Shown: piece by piece, positions 20,004 to 29,560 of the stretch
Position numbering within the stretch: the first letter of the stretch is position 1
Layout of the letters: the number at the start of each line of letters is the position of its first letter
NCBI RefSeq assembly: GCF_030252345.1
Contig: NZ_CP126980.1
Location: 7,641,501-7,705,500 of the forward strand
DNA length: 64,000 nucleotides
Origin: Actinoplanes oblitus
GTDB lineage: Bacteria; Actinomycetota; Actinomycetes; Mycobacteriales; Micromonosporaceae
Direction: 5' to 3'
The notes under the pieces: generated by a model
Database searches by the model: none
Told to the model about the DNA's origin: nothing
What the model saw: the letters and a program-made list of their open reading frames with translations, nothing else
Made by a program: the position numbers and the translations under genes

Positions 20004-20756
20004 TCACGCGTCAATGAGTGCCATTACCTCGTCTGATACATCGAAGTTGGCGTAGATGTTCTGGACGTCGTCGCAGTCCTCCAGGACGTCGATGAGCTTG
20101 AACACCTTGCGGGCCGGCTCCTCGTCCAGCGGGACCGTCATGGTCGGGATCAGCGGGGACTCGGCCGAGTCGTACTCGATGCCGGCGTCGCGCAGCGCGT
20201 TGCGCACCGCGATCAGGTCGGTCGGCTCGCTGATCACCTCGAACGAGTCGCCCAGGTCGTTGACCTCCTCGGCGCCCGCGTCCAGGACGGCGAGCATGAC
20301 GTCGTCCTCGCTCAGGCCGGCCTTCGGGATGATCACCTGGCCCTTGCGGTTGAACAGGTACGACACCGAGCCGGCGTCGGCGAACGTGCCGCCGTTGCGG
20401 GTCAGCGCGGTGCGCACCTCGGTGGCGGCCCGGTTCCGGTTGTCGGTGAGGCACTCGATCAGGAGCGCGACGCCGTTCGGCCCGTACCCCTCGTACATGA
20501 TCGTCTGCCAGTCGGCGCCGCCGGCCTCCAGGCCGGAGCCGCGCTTGACCGCGCGGTCGATGTTGTCGTTCGGAACCGACGACTTCTTCGCCTTCTGAAT
20601 GGCGTCGTAGAGCGTGGGGTTACCGGCCGGGTCGCCACCGCCGGTCCGCGCCGCGACCTCGATGTTCTTGATCAGCTTGGCGAACATCTTGCCGCGCTTG
20701 GCGTCGATGACCGCCTTCTTGTGCTTGGTCGTCGCCCACTTGGAGTGGCCGGACAT
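20004..20756 (-). CDS. yebC: YebC/PmpR-family protein
   Basis: A 250-residue member of the YebC family, whose members act as DNA-binding regulators or, for some, as factors that help ribosomes through proline stretches. It has the invariant start [20 protein letters not shown] and the acidic three-domain architecture. It follows pdxT by 15 bp in the same direction. GGAGG precedes the ATG. Confidence 0.95.
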   Translation of the reverse strand: MSGHSKWATTKHKKAVIDAKRGKMFAKLIKNIEVAARTGGGDPAGNPTLYDAIQKAKKSSVPNDNIDRAVKRGSGLEAGGADWQTIMYEGYGPNGVALLIECLTDNRNRAATEVRTALTRNGGTFADAGSVSYLFNRKGQVIIPKAGLSEDDVMLAVLDAGAEEVNDLGDSFEVISEPTDLIAVRNALRDAGIEYDSAESPLIPTMTVPLDEEPARKVFKLIDVLEDCDDVQNIYANFDVSDEVMALIDA

Positions 20757-20771
20757 GCGTAACCTCCGTGT

Positions 20772-21377
20772 CTACCGTGCGGGTGCGGCCTGGCGGACCA
20801 TCTCGACGAAGTACCGGTGGACGCGAAGGTCGCCGGTCAGCTCCGGGTGGAAAGCCGTGGCGAGCAGGTTCCCCTGCCGAACGGCGACAATCCTACCGGC
20901 GGCGTCCCCGGCGGCCACGCGACCCAGCACCCGCACGTCGGGGCCGACCTGCTCGACCCACGGCGCGCGGATGAAAACGGCGTGGAACTCGCCGCCCTCG
21001 ATGCCCTCGATCTCCACCGCACCCTCGAACGAGTCGATCTGCCTGCCGAACGCGTTGCGCCGGACGGTCATCTCGATCCCCTGGAAGGACTCCTGGTCGG
21101 GACGGCCGTCCAGCACCGTGGTGGCCAGCATGATCATGCCGGCGCACGAACCGTACACCGGCATGCCATCCGCGATGCGCTTCCGGATCGGGTCGAGCAG
21201 GCCGAAAGTGATCGCCAGGTTGCTCATCGTGGTGGACTCGCCGCCGGGAATCACCAGCGCATCGACGTCCGACAGCTCCTCGGGCCGGCGGACCGGACGG
21301 GCCAGTACGTCCGATTCGGCCAGAGCGGACAGATGTTCGCGCACGTCGCCCTGCAGGGCCAGCACTCCGATGTTCAC
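20772..21377 (-). CDS. pdxT: Pyridoxal 5'-phosphate synthase glutaminase subunit PdxT
   Basis: Glutamine amidotransferase that supplies ammonia to PdxS for PLP synthesis. The 201-residue protein has [14 protein letters not shown] at the start, GGESTT (45-50), the nucleophile Cys78 in GSCAGM, and the His/Glu pair in FHPEL. GTG at 21377 gives the family N-terminus; an open frame reaching 21509 lacks homology. It is divergent from pdxS, though the two subunits work as a 12:12 complex. Confidence 0.95.
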   Translation of the reverse strand: MNIGVLALQGDVREHLSALAESDVLARPVRRPEELSDVDALVIPGGESTTMSNLAITFGLLDPIRKRIADGMPVYGSCAGMIMLATTVLDGRPDQESFQGIEMTVRRNAFGRQIDSFEGAVEIEGIEGGEFHAVFIRAPWVEQVGPDVRVLGRVAAGDAAGRIVAVRQGNLLATAFHPELTGDLRVHRYFVEMVRQAAPAR

Positions 21378-21565
21378 GCGGTCAACTCTAGGACGCGGCT
21401 TCCGGGCGGGACCGCTCCGGGCGTACCGCAAAAAATGGCGAAGCGGGCCTCGCGCCCGCCGGCGGACCGCTAATGCAGGCCACCCGGGGGTCGATTGGCT
21501 ATCGAGCAAGCCCGGCAGCGCTTCCTACGATCGCCCTATCCCAACCCCGCACGAGGAGTCGTTCC

Positions 21566-22462
21566 ATGTCTGAGAACCAGCCCGCCATCGGCACCGCCCG
21601 CGTCAAGCGCGGCATGGCGGAGATGCTCAAGGGCGGCGTGATCATGGACGTCGTCACCCCCGAGCAGGCGAAGATCGCCGAGGACGCGGGCGCCGTGGCG
21701 GTGATGGCGCTGGAGCGCGTCCCGGCCGACATCCGGGCGCAGGGCGGCGTCTCCCGGATGTCCGACCCCGACATGATCGACGGCATCATCAACGCCGTCT
21801 CCATCCCGGTGATGGCCAAGGCCCGGATCGGCCACTTCGTCGAGGCGCAGGTGCTGCAGGCGCTGGGCGTCGACTACATCGACGAGTCCGAGGTGCTGAC
21901 CCCCGCCGACTTCGCCAACCACATCGACAAGTGGCAGTTCACCGCGCCGTTCGTGTGCGGCGCCACCAACCTGGGCGAGGCGCTGCGCCGGATCACCGAG
22001 GGCGCCGCGATGATCCGCTCGAAGGGTGAGGCCGGCACCGGCGACGTCTCCAACGCCACCACCCACATGCGCAAGATCCGCTCGGAGATCCGCCGGCTGC
22101 AGACCCTGCCCGAGGACGAGCTCTACGTCGCGGCCAAGGAGCTGCAGGCGCCGTACGAGCTGGTCAAGGAGGTCGCCGAGGCGGGCAAGCTGCCGGTCGT
22201 GCTGTTCACCGCCGGCGGCATCGCCACCCCGGCCGACGCCGCGATGATGATGCAGCTCGGCGCCGAGGGCGTGTTCGTCGGCTCCGGCATCTTCAAGTCC
22301 GGCAACCCGGCCCAGCGCGCCGCCGCGATCGTCAAGGCCACCACGTTCCACGACGACCCGGACGTGATCGCCAAGGTGTCCCGCGGGCTGGGCGAGGCCA
22401 TGGTCGGCATCAACGTCGACGAGATCCCCCAGCCGCACCGCCTCGCCGAGCGCGGCTGGTAA
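21566..22462 (+). CDS. pdxS: Pyridoxal 5'-phosphate synthase lyase subunit PdxS
   Basis: Builds PLP from ribose 5-phosphate, glyceraldehyde 3-phosphate and ammonia. The 298-residue TIM barrel has [20 protein letters not shown], the catalytic-Lys segment [10 protein letters not shown] and the phosphate-binding [14 protein letters not shown] at 21566 follows GAGGAG. It is transcribed away from pdxT across a 188-bp gap, so the two subunits cannot be on one mRNA. Confidence 0.96.
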   Translation: MSENQPAIGTARVKRGMAEMLKGGVIMDVVTPEQAKIAEDAGAVAVMALERVPADIRAQGGVSRMSDPDMIDGIINAVSIPVMAKARIGHFVEAQVLQALGVDYIDESEVLTPADFANHIDKWQFTAPFVCGATNLGEALRRITEGAAMIRSKGEAGTGDVSNATTHMRKIRSEIRRLQTLPEDELYVAAKELQAPYELVKEVAEAGKLPVVLFTAGGIATPADAAMMMQLGAEGVFVGSGIFKSGNPAQRAAAIVKATTFHDDPDVIAKVSRGLGEAMVGINVDEIPQPHRLAERGW

Positions 22463-22477
22463 TCGAGCACGTCCGCG

Positions 22478-22506
22478 AAGGGCCGCCCCCGGTTGGGGCG
22501 GCCCTT
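22478..22506 (+). terminator. Terminator of pdxS
   Basis: A perfect 12-bp stem (22478-22489 with 22495-22506), 5-nt loop CGGTT, preceded by GCG and followed by TCGC. It lies 15 nt after the pdxS stop codon. Confidence 0.82.
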
Positions 22507-23431
22507 TCGCATGTCACCGGGTCGCGGTCCGCTCATGGTCGCTTCCGCTGATTTCCGGTACGCCTGGGAGGCGGGTTGCGGTCCGCCGTCGCTTTCCGGC
22601 CGCGCTCCGGCATTCCCGGTGCGGGCCGCGGGTCGGTCTTCCCGGTACGGGCCACGGGCCGGTCTTCCCGGTACGGGCCACGGGCCGGTCTTCCCGGTAC
22701 GGGCCGCGGGCCGGCTTTCCCGGGGTTGCTTCCGCAGCGTCGCCTGTCTTGCTCCGCAATACCCGGCTGGCCCGGATGGCCCTGTCCAGGCCCGGGAAAC
22801 AACCACGAGCACCAGCCCGACAACCCCGGCTGGCCACCACAGTCCCCTCCACACCCCGGACACCACCACCAACACCAGCCCAACAACTCCGGCTGGCCAC
22901 CACGGTCCCCTCCACGCCCCGGACACCACCACCAACACCAGCCCAACAACCCCGGCTGGCCACCACGGTCCCCTCCACGCCCGGGAGACAACCGTGAGCA
23001 CCAGCCCGGGCCGCGAACCGTGTGCCTCCGACAGCAGCGGAGCAGGACGGGCGGCCGCAACAGCGACCCACCGCCCCATGGCCTGGCACCCAGACCGAGA
23101 CCAGCATCGGACCGCGGGCGGCGGCCGCGACAGTGACCCGCATTCAGGGAGACGCACGCGCACGGAGCGGGAAATGCGGATCTCGGCACGACAGGGGGTC
23201 CGGCCGCACCACGGAAAAGGGCACGAGTCCGCATTCCGGAGAGCGGGGTCAGACGGCAGGGCACGGGCGGGGTCGGACTACCGGGACCGGGAACGATCAG
23301 ACGGCTGCGTCCGGGGCCAGACGGCCGGGACCGGGGTACAGACGGCCGGGACCGGGGTCAGACGGCCGGGCAGGAGCCGGGTCGGACGGCCGGGACCGCG
23401 AACGATCGGACGGCCCGGGCCGGGACCGGGA
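22507..23431. repeat. Gene-free convergent region with three tandem arrays
   Basis: No supported gene lies between the pdxS terminator and the end of the next minus-strand gene. Four 26-bp copies (22618-22721, core GGTACGGGCC) come first. Then three copies of a 63-bp unit start at 22828, 22891 and 22954 (third copy divergent after about 22990). Last come seven or so units built on CAGACGGCCGGGACCGGGG, 20-26 bp apart (about 23298-23450). Open frames run through in several phases only because the units lack stop codons. The 63-bp family recurs at 45.86 kb. Confidence 0.85.
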
Positions 23432-23980
23432 TCAGACGGCCTGGACCGGGAGGGGAGCCTCCGGCGGGGCGCTCGGGGCCGGAACCGGCAACGGCGGCAG
23501 CTCCGGCATGAGCGGCTCGACGATGTCGAAGTAGCGCGGGCGGGGATAGCGGCCCGGCAGCCGCAGCACCCGGACCAGTTTGCGGCGGCGCGCGGTGAGC
23601 GCGTCCCGGACCAGGTCGGTGTGCACCTGACGGGCCAGGACCACCCGGCGGCTGCTGGCGATCAGGGTACGCGCGGCCGGGTCGGCCGGATCGAGGTCGA
23701 TGCCCTGCAACTGGCGGGTCAGGTCGTTCTCCGCGGACTCGCGCTCGTCGGGCTCGGCGTCCAGGGCGAGGCGGGCCGCGGCGTACAGCTCGACCGCGTC
23801 GATCCGCTCGGCGACGACGGCGGCGGCCGCGGCACGGCGCAGCAGGTGGGCGTCGAGGGCGCGTTCGGCGGACTGGGCGCGGGCGTGCACCCGCTCGACC
23901 CGCTGGGCGGTCCAGCCGAGGTACGCCGAGAAGATCGTGGCCAGCACGACGACACCCACCACCCACCACATGCGGGGCAT
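23432..23980 (-). CDS. Membrane-anchored helical protein, weakly LemA-like
   Basis: About 182 residues: one N-terminal membrane segment (MWWVVGVVVLATIFSAYLGW), a long charged helical region (RVERVHARAQSAERALDAHL and onward to about 140), then a Pro-rich tail. The segment after the membrane anchor loosely resembles LemA-family coiled coils; I would not assign function. Its 3' end lies inside a repeat array (the last tail residues are encoded by repeat sequence). It follows pimA by 43 bp, and a gene of this kind occupies this place in other actinobacteria. Confidence 0.68.
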   Translation of the reverse strand: MPRMWWVVGVVVLATIFSAYLGWTAQRVERVHARAQSAERALDAHLLRRAAAAAVVAERIDAVELYAAARLALDAEPDERESAENDLTRQLQGIDLDPADPAARTLIASSRRVVLARQVHTDLVRDALTARRRKLVRVLRLPGRYPRPRYFDIVEPLMPELPPLPVPAPSAPPEAPLPVQAV

Positions 23981-24023
23981 CGTAGTGCCGGAATGTGTCC
24001 GACCGTCACCTGCCCTGTGCCGA

Positions 24024-25160
24024 TCAGGCCTCGTCGTCGTCGAAGACGCGCCCGTCGGTGGCCTCGATCGCCGTGGTGTAGACCTCGAGGACCCGGGCGG
24101 CCACACTCGGCCAGTCGAACGTACCGACCGCCTGGCGGGCGCAGGTGGCCAGCTCAGCGCGGCGGGCCGGGTCGTCGAGCAGGTCGCCGAGCAGGGCGGT
24201 GAGCGCGGCCTGGTCACCGTTGGGGAACAGCGCGCCAGCCCGGCCACCGTCCAATACCCGACGGAACGCGTCCAGGTCGCTGGCCGCGATCGTGGCGCCG
24301 GCCGCCATCGCCTCGGTGAGGATCATGCCGAAGCTCTCCCCGCCGGTGTTCGGCGCCACGTAGACGTCGACGCTGCGCAGCATCCGGGCCTTGTCCGGCT
24401 CGCTGACCAGACCCAGGTGCTCGACCCGGGAGTGCAGCTCGGCCGGGATGTCGTCGAACAGCTCATCGCGGTCGCCTGGGCCGGCCACGAGCAGGCGCAG
24501 GCCGGGGCGCTGCCTGGCGAGCGTGACGAACGCCGTACGCAAGAGCGGGAACCCCTTGCGCGGCTCGGTGAAACGGCCGAGGAAACCCAGGGTGCCGCCC
24601 TCCCCGGGCCAGCCCGGCAGCGGGGCGGCGGTGGCGAATTTCGCCACCGCTACCCCGTTGGGGATCTCCACGGCGCCGCCGCCCAGGTGTTCCACCTGCA
24701 CCTTGCGGGCCAGCTCGCTGACCGCGATCCGGGCGGTGATCTTCTCCATCACCGGCTGGAGGAGGTTCTGCGCGACGGCGAGCGCCCGGGAGCGGGTCAT
24801 CGCGGTGTGGAAGGTGGCCACCACCGGGCCGCGTGCGGAGAGCACCGCGAGCAGCGACAGGCTGGGCGTGAGTGGCTCGTGCACGTGCAGCACGTCGAAC
24901 TCGCCGTGCTTGAGCCAGCGGCGCACCCGGGCGGTGGAGACCGGCCCGAAGGCGATCCGGGCCACCGACCCGTTGTACGGCAGCGGCACCGCCCGGCCGG
25001 CCGGCACCAGGTAGGCCGGCAGCTCGGCGTCCTCGTCGGCGGGAGCCAGCACGCTCACCTGGTGACCGAGCCCGATCAGCGCCTCGGCCAGGTCCATGAT
25101 GTGGTTCTGCACGCCGCCGGGCACGTCGAACGAGTAGGGCGAGACGATCCCGATCCGCAT
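24024..25160 (-). CDS. pimA: Phosphatidylinositol mannosyltransferase (GT4 family)
   Basis: Transfers the first mannose from GDP-mannose to phosphatidylinositol on the inner face of the membrane. The 378-residue GT-B enzyme starts IGIVSPYSFDVPGGVQNHI, has HVHEPLTPSLSLLA, the acceptor-side ATFHTAM, GRFTEPRKGFPLL, and the donor-binding E-x7-E of ESFGMILTEAMAAG. It is 9 bp downstream of the acyltransferase gene and in one operon with pgsA. AGGAGG precedes the ATG. Confidence 0.93.
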   Translation of the reverse strand: MRIGIVSPYSFDVPGGVQNHIMDLAEALIGLGHQVSVLAPADEDAELPAYLVPAGRAVPLPYNGSVARIAFGPVSTARVRRWLKHGEFDVLHVHEPLTPSLSLLAVLSARGPVVATFHTAMTRSRALAVAQNLLQPVMEKITARIAVSELARKVQVEHLGGGAVEIPNGVAVAKFATAAPLPGWPGEGGTLGFLGRFTEPRKGFPLLRTAFVTLARQRPGLRLLVAGPGDRDELFDDIPAELHSRVEHLGLVSEPDKARMLRSVDVYVAPNTGGESFGMILTEAMAAGATIAASDLDAFRRVLDGGRAGALFPNGDQAALTALLGDLLDDPARRAELATCARQAVGTFDWPSVAARVLEVYTTAIEATDGRVFDDDEA

Positions 25161-25169
25161 CCCGGCCTC

Positions 25170-26036
25170 CTAGATCCAGAGTTTCTGGAGCATGTGCCAG
25201 TCCTGCGGGTGTTCGGCGATGCCGAGCGCGAAGGCGTCGGCCATCAGCTGCGTGGTCCGCTTGACCCGCTGGTCGAGCGGCCCGTCGGTCGGCGGGGTGA
25301 TCTTGCGGAGTCGCGCCTCGACCCGGTGCTCGGTGTACCAGAGGTCGGCCGCGTACAGCGGGGCGCCGGTGCGGATGGCGAGGATCGCCGGGCCGGCCGG
25401 CATCCGGGTGCGCCCACCGAAGAACCGCACCTCGACACCACCGCGGGACAGGTCCCGGTCGGCCAGCAGCGGGACCACCCAGCCCTGGTCGAGGTGCTCG
25501 GCGAGCACGTCCAGCGGGGCCCGCTCGCCGCCGGTGAGCGGCAGCACCCGCATGCCGAGGCTTTCCCGGTAGTCGAGGAATTTCCGGTAGACCGCCTCCG
25601 GCTTGAGCCGCTCGGCCACCGTGATCATCGGCCAGTCGTGGGCGACCACCCAGGCGGCGGCCGCGTCCCAGTTCGCCACGTGCGGCAGCGCCAGGACGAT
25701 GCCGTTGCCCTCGGCGATGACGCCTTTCATCTCGTCGTAGGACTCGGTGTGCATGAAGAAGCCGGCGGCGTTCTGCTCGCGGCTGCGCGACGGCAGGCGG
25801 AACGCCTCCATCCAGTACCGGGCGTACGAGCGCAGCCCGTCGCGGACCAGTGTCTCCGGCATGTCCGGGCCGACCACCTGCTGATAGTTGCGGCGCAGCC
25901 GCTGGGTGCCCGGACCGTTCCGGCGCCAGGCGCGGTCGGCGGCCCGGGTGAAGAGCGCGCGGACCACCGGCAGCGGCAGTGCCCGCACCAGGCGCCACCC
26001 GGCGGTGAACCCGAGCGTGGTCAGCTGGTCCTTCAC
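25170..26036 (-). CDS. Phosphatidylinositol mannoside acyltransferase
   Basis: Acylates the mannose of PIM, the PatA step of mycobacteria. The 288-residue protein belongs to the HtrB/LpxL-like family. The catalytic H-x4-D is HVANWD (His119, Asp124). Other family features are the basic N-terminal amphipathic region, FFMHTESY (93-100), and the RDLSRGGVEVRFFGG loop. Start ATG at 26036 overlaps the pgsA stop by 4 nt. Confidence 0.92.
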   Translation of the reverse strand: MKDQLTTLGFTAGWRLVRALPLPVVRALFTRAADRAWRRNGPGTQRLRRNYQQVVGPDMPETLVRDGLRSYARYWMEAFRLPSRSREQNAAGFFMHTESYDEMKGVIAEGNGIVLALPHVANWDAAAAWVVAHDWPMITVAERLKPEAVYRKFLDYRESLGMRVLPLTGGERAPLDVLAEHLDQGWVVPLLADRDLSRGGVEVRFFGGRTRMPAGPAILAIRTGAPLYAADLWYTEHRVEARLRKITPPTDGPLDQRVKRTTQLMADAFALGIAEHPQDWHMLQKLWI

Positions 26037-26653
26037 TCGGCGGCGACCTTGGGCTCGGTGGTCCGGGCGTGGATCAGCCGCTGGCCCGCGGTGATCACCG
26101 AGAGGACGGCCAGCACCCAGAGCGCCGCGGGCAGGCCCCAGTCCAGACCGGCGGCGCCGAGCAGGCCGCCGACACCGACGATGAGCAGGCGCTCCAGGCG
26201 CTCGGCGAGGCCGACGTCGGCGTTCAGGCCGAGGGACTGGGCGCGGGCCTTCACGTACGACACGACCTGGCCGAAGACCAGGCTGACCAGGGCGGCGATC
26301 ATCCCGTTGTACGGGTTGCCCTCGGTGGCCAGGTAGTAGGCGACCGCGCCGAACACGGCACCGTCGGCGATCCGGTCCATCGAGGAGTCGAGAAGCGCCC
26401 CGAATCTGCTCGAACCGCCGCGAAGCCGGGCCATTGTCCCGTCGAGCACATCGGTGAGAGCGCAGGCGGTTACGATCACGGTGCCCCAGAAGAGCTGACC
26501 CTTCGCACCGAAGTACGAACCGATCAGCACCCCGACGGTGCCCGCGACGGTGACGGCGTCAGGTGAGACGCCGATCCGGAGTAGGAAACGTGCGACCGGG
26601 TTGACGCCGTACGAGACGACGGCACGGGCCGTTACTTGAACGATCTTTGCCAT
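26033..26653 (-). CDS. pgsA: Phosphatidylinositol phosphate synthase (CDP-alcohol phosphatidyltransferase)
   Basis: Joins CDP-diacylglycerol and inositol phosphate, the committed step of phosphatidylinositol synthesis. The 206-residue membrane protein carries the CDP-alcohol motif D-x2-DG-x2-AR-x8-G-x3-D-x3-D, seen as DVLDGTMAR ... GALLDSSMDRIAD, and five to six membrane segments. I chose ATG at 26653 (MAKIVQVTARAVVSYGVNP). It is first of pgsA-acyltransferase-pimA and divergent from the EF-G-like gene. Confidence 0.93.
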   Translation of the reverse strand: MAKIVQVTARAVVSYGVNPVARFLLRIGVSPDAVTVAGTVGVLIGSYFGAKGQLFWGTVIVTACALTDVLDGTMARLRGGSSRFGALLDSSMDRIADGAVFGAVAYYLATEGNPYNGMIAALVSLVFGQVVSYVKARAQSLGLNADVGLAERLERLLIVGVGGLLGAAGLDWGLPAALWVLAVLSVITAGQRLIHARTTEPKVAAE

Positions 26654-26829
26654 GGCCGTCCCACCATATCGGCGCGGACGTGGCGGCGGCACGGCTCGCC
26701 CCCCGGTTGGCCGGATCGTCACCATCCGGCACGATCGGGTGGCTCTCGGTCCTTGCGGGCGGGACAGCCCCGGGTGTGGGATTTCTAGAACAGCGGCGTA
26801 ACAAAACAAAAACGACAGGAGCGCTCGGC

Positions 26830-28983
26830 ATGGCGCAGAAGACTTCGGAGAAGGGGCAAGCCGGCGCGGCCGCGCCGGTGGTGACAGAGCCCGGCAGAGT
26901 TCGCAACGTGGTGCTGGTGGGGCATTCCGGCGCCGGGAAGACCACGCTGGTGGAGGCCTTGCTCGCGGCCACCGGCACGATCACCCGGGCCGGGACCGTC
27001 ACGGACGGCACCACGGTCACCGACTACGACCCGGCGGCGGTGCGGCAGCAGCGGTCGGTGGCGCTGTCCTGCGCGCCGCTGGTGCACCAGGACGTGAAGG
27101 TCAACCTGCTGGACACCCCCGGGTTCGCCGACTTCGTCGGTGAGCTGCGGGCCGGGCTGCGCGCCGCGGACGCCGCGCTGTTCGTGGTCTCCGCCGTCGA
27201 CGGCGTGGACGACGCCACCATCGCGCTCTGGGAGGAGTGCGCGGCGGTCGGCATGCCCCGGGCCGTGGCGATCACCCGGCTGGACCACCCGCGCGCCGAC
27301 TACGAGCAGGTGCTGCAGGACTGCCAGGAGGCGTTCGGCGAGAACGTGATGCCCGTCTACCAGCCGATGCTGGGCGACGACGGTCAGTCGGTCGCCGGCC
27401 TGATCGGCCTGGTCACGCTGAAGGTGCTGGACTACTCGCAGGGCTATCCGCCGGCGCTGCGGACCGCCGAGGCCGAGCACCTCAACCCGATCGCCGACGA
27501 CCGGAACCAGCTCATCGAGGGGATCATCGCGGAGAGCGAGGACGAGACCCTGATGGACAGGTACATCGGCGGCGAGCTGATCGACACCGAGGCGCTGATC
27601 CCGGACCTGGAGAAAGCCGTCGCCCGGGGCAACTTCTACCCGGTCATCCCGGTCTGCGCGGGCACCGGCGTCGGTCTGGACGCCCTGCTCGACGGCCTGG
27701 TCACCAGCTTCCCGTCGCCGCTGGAGCACGACCTGCCGGTGGTCACCGGCGTGGACGGCTCGGCGCGCCCGCCGCTGACCTGCGACCCGGGCGGCCCGCT
27801 GGTGGCCGAGGTGGTGCGCACCACGATCGACCGGCACGTCGGGCGGGTCTCGCTGGTCCGGGTCTTCTCCGGCACCCTGCGCCCGGACCAGACCCTGCAC
27901 GTCTCCGGGCACGGCCTGGCCGAGCGCGGTCACCCGGACCACGACGCCGACGAGCGGGTGGCGCACGTCTACACGCCGCTCGGCGCCACGCTGCGCGAGG
28001 TCGGCTCCTGCGTCGCCGGCGACATCTGCGCGATCACCAAGTCCGGGTCCGCCGAGACCGGCGACACGCTGTCCGGCAAGGACGACCCGCTGCTGATGGA
28101 GCCCTGGTCGATGCCCGAGCCGCTGCTGCCGATCGCGGTGGTGGCCAAGACCCGCTCGGACGAGGACGCCCTGGCCAAGAACCTGGCCCGGCTGGTGGCC
28201 GGCGACCCGACGCTGCGCCTGGAGCGCAACGCCGACACGCACCAGCTGGTGCTCTGGACGATGGGCGAGTCACACGCCGACGTGGTGCTGGACCGGCTCC
28301 GGTCCGGCGGTGTCGAGCTGGACACCGAGCCGGTGAAGGTGGCGCTGCGCGAGACGTTCGGCGGGCCGGCCAAGGGGCACGGCCGGCACGTGAAGCAGTC
28401 CGGCGGCCACGGGCAGTACGCGGTCTGCGACATCGAGGTGGAACCGCTGCCCCGCGGCTCCGGCTTCGAGTTCGTCAACCGGGTGGTCGGCGGCGCCGTG
28501 CCGCACAACTACATCCCGTCGGTGGAGAAGGGCGTCCGGGCCCAGCTGGAGAAAGGCATCGTGGCCGGCTATCCGGTCATCGACCTGCGGGTCACCCTCT
28601 TCGACGGCAAGGCGCACAGCGTGGACTCCTCGGACGCGGCGTTCCAGACCGCCGGGGCGCTGGCGCTGCGCGAGGCGGCCGCCGCCGGCCAGGTGACCCT
28701 GCTGGAGCCGGTCGACGAGATCGTGGTGCGGGTGCCGGACACCTACGTCGGCGCGGTGATGAGCGACCTGTCCAGCCGGCGCGGCCGGCCCCTGGGCACC
28801 GAGTCGGAGGCGGACGGCGGGCACAGCCTGGTCCGGGCCGAGGTGCCGGCGACCGAGCTGATCCGGTACGCGGTCGAGCTGCGCGCCCTCTCGTCCGGCG
28901 CGGGCACGTTCTCCCGTACCTATGTCCGGCACGAGCCCATGCCGGCCCACCTGGCCGAGGCGATCAAGAAAGCGGCTGGCTAG
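26830..28983 (+). CDS. fusA2: Elongation factor G-like GTPase (EF-G2)
   Basis: A 717-residue translational GTPase paralogue. It has P-loop GHSGAGKT (31-38), switch II DTPGFADF, domain II (HVGRVSLVRVFSGTL), and domains III-V ending VPDTYVGAVMSDLSSRRGRPLG. The G4 motif reads TRLD where canonical EF-G has NKMD, as in the actinobacterial EF-G2 group, whose role is unclear; in mycobacteria it binds GTP but does not replace EF-G. ATG at 26830 follows AGGAG. Its last 20 nt overlap the convergent HIT gene. Confidence 0.92.
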   Translation: MAQKTSEKGQAGAAAPVVTEPGRVRNVVLVGHSGAGKTTLVEALLAATGTITRAGTVTDGTTVTDYDPAAVRQQRSVALSCAPLVHQDVKVNLLDTPGFADFVGELRAGLRAADAALFVVSAVDGVDDATIALWEECAAVGMPRAVAITRLDHPRADYEQVLQDCQEAFGENVMPVYQPMLGDDGQSVAGLIGLVTLKVLDYSQGYPPALRTAEAEHLNPIADDRNQLIEGIIAESEDETLMDRYIGGELIDTEALIPDLEKAVARGNFYPVIPVCAGTGVGLDALLDGLVTSFPSPLEHDLPVVTGVDGSARPPLTCDPGGPLVAEVVRTTIDRHVGRVSLVRVFSGTLRPDQTLHVSGHGLAERGHPDHDADERVAHVYTPLGATLREVGSCVAGDICAITKSGSAETGDTLSGKDDPLLMEPWSMPEPLLPIAVVAKTRSDEDALAKNLARLVAGDPTLRLERNADTHQLVLWTMGESHADVVLDRLRSGGVELDTEPVKVALRETFGGPAKGHGRHVKQSGGHGQYAVCDIEVEPLPRGSGFEFVNRVVGGAVPHNYIPSVEKGVRAQLEKGIVAGYPVIDLRVTLFDGKAHSVDSSDAAFQTAGALALREAAAAGQVTLLEPVDEIVVRVPDTYVGAVMSDLSSRRGRPLGTESEADGGHSLVRAEVPATELIRYAVELRALSSGAGTFSRTYVRHEPMPAHLAEAIKKAAG

Positions 28984-29473
28984 GCCAGGCTTTCGCGAGC
29001 ATCAGCCGGGTGTCGCCGAGCAGCTGCGGCAGCATCTTGGTCCGGCCGATCACCGACATGAAGTTGGCGTCGCCGCCCCACCTCGGCACCACGTGCTGGT
29101 GCAGGTGGGCGGCGATCCCGGCGCCGGCCACCGAGCCCTGGTTCATCCCCAGGTTGAAGCCGTGCGGGCGGCTCACCGCGCGGATCACCCGCATCGCCGT
29201 CCGGGTGAAGCCGGCCACCTCGACCGTCTCCTCCTCGGTCAGGTCGGTGTAGTCGGCGACGTGCCGGTACGGGCAGATCATCAGGTGGCCCGGGTTGTAC
29301 GGATAGAGGTTGAGCACCGCGTAGACCAGCTCGCCGCGGGCCACCACCAGGCTCTCCGGCTCGGACAGCCCCGGTGCGAGACAGAACGCGCAGCCCTGCG
29401 GCGTGGCGATCCCGTCGATGTAGGTCATCCGGTGCGGGGTCCAGAGTCGTTCGAGGCCGTCGGGGTCGGTCAC
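28964..29473 (-). CDS. HIT-family nucleotide hydrolase/phosphorylase
   Basis: A 169-residue histidine-triad protein with the catalytic HLHQHVVPRW and NLYPYNPGHLMICP. It resembles Rv2613c of M. tuberculosis, an Ap4A phosphorylase that also lies just before pgsA. A CAFC pair at about 28-31 may bind metal. It lies downstream of thrS (88 bp) in the same direction. The 3' ends of this and the EF-G2 gene overlap by 20 nt. Confidence 0.9.
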   Translation of the reverse strand: MTDPDGLERLWTPHRMTYIDGIATPQGCAFCLAPGLSEPESLVVARGELVYAVLNLYPYNPGHLMICPYRHVADYTDLTEEETVEVAGFTRTAMRVIRAVSRPHGFNLGMNQGSVAGAGIAAHLHQHVVPRWGGDANFMSVIGRTKMLPQLLGDTRLMLAKAWPSQPLS

Positions 29474-29560
29474 GCCCGAACACTACCGCCCAGGTGACCT
29501 CTCCGCTCCCGCCGCCGCGTCACGCGCGGGGACGCCGGCAGGCGGGAGCGGGAACCGAGG

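Noticed and set aside
22800..23010. CRISPR array
   Set aside because: The 63-bp units are contiguous; there are no unique spacers, and no cas genes nearby.
22493..24202. A 569-codon plus-strand open frame crossing the repeat arrays
   Set aside because: It exists because the repeats lack stops; the second half is antisense to the LemA-like and pimA genes. No ribosome site or domain.
23700..26336. An 878-codon open frame antisense to pimA and the acyltransferase
   Set aside because: Antisense shadow with His/Arg/Gly bias; the opposite strand encodes clear enzymes.
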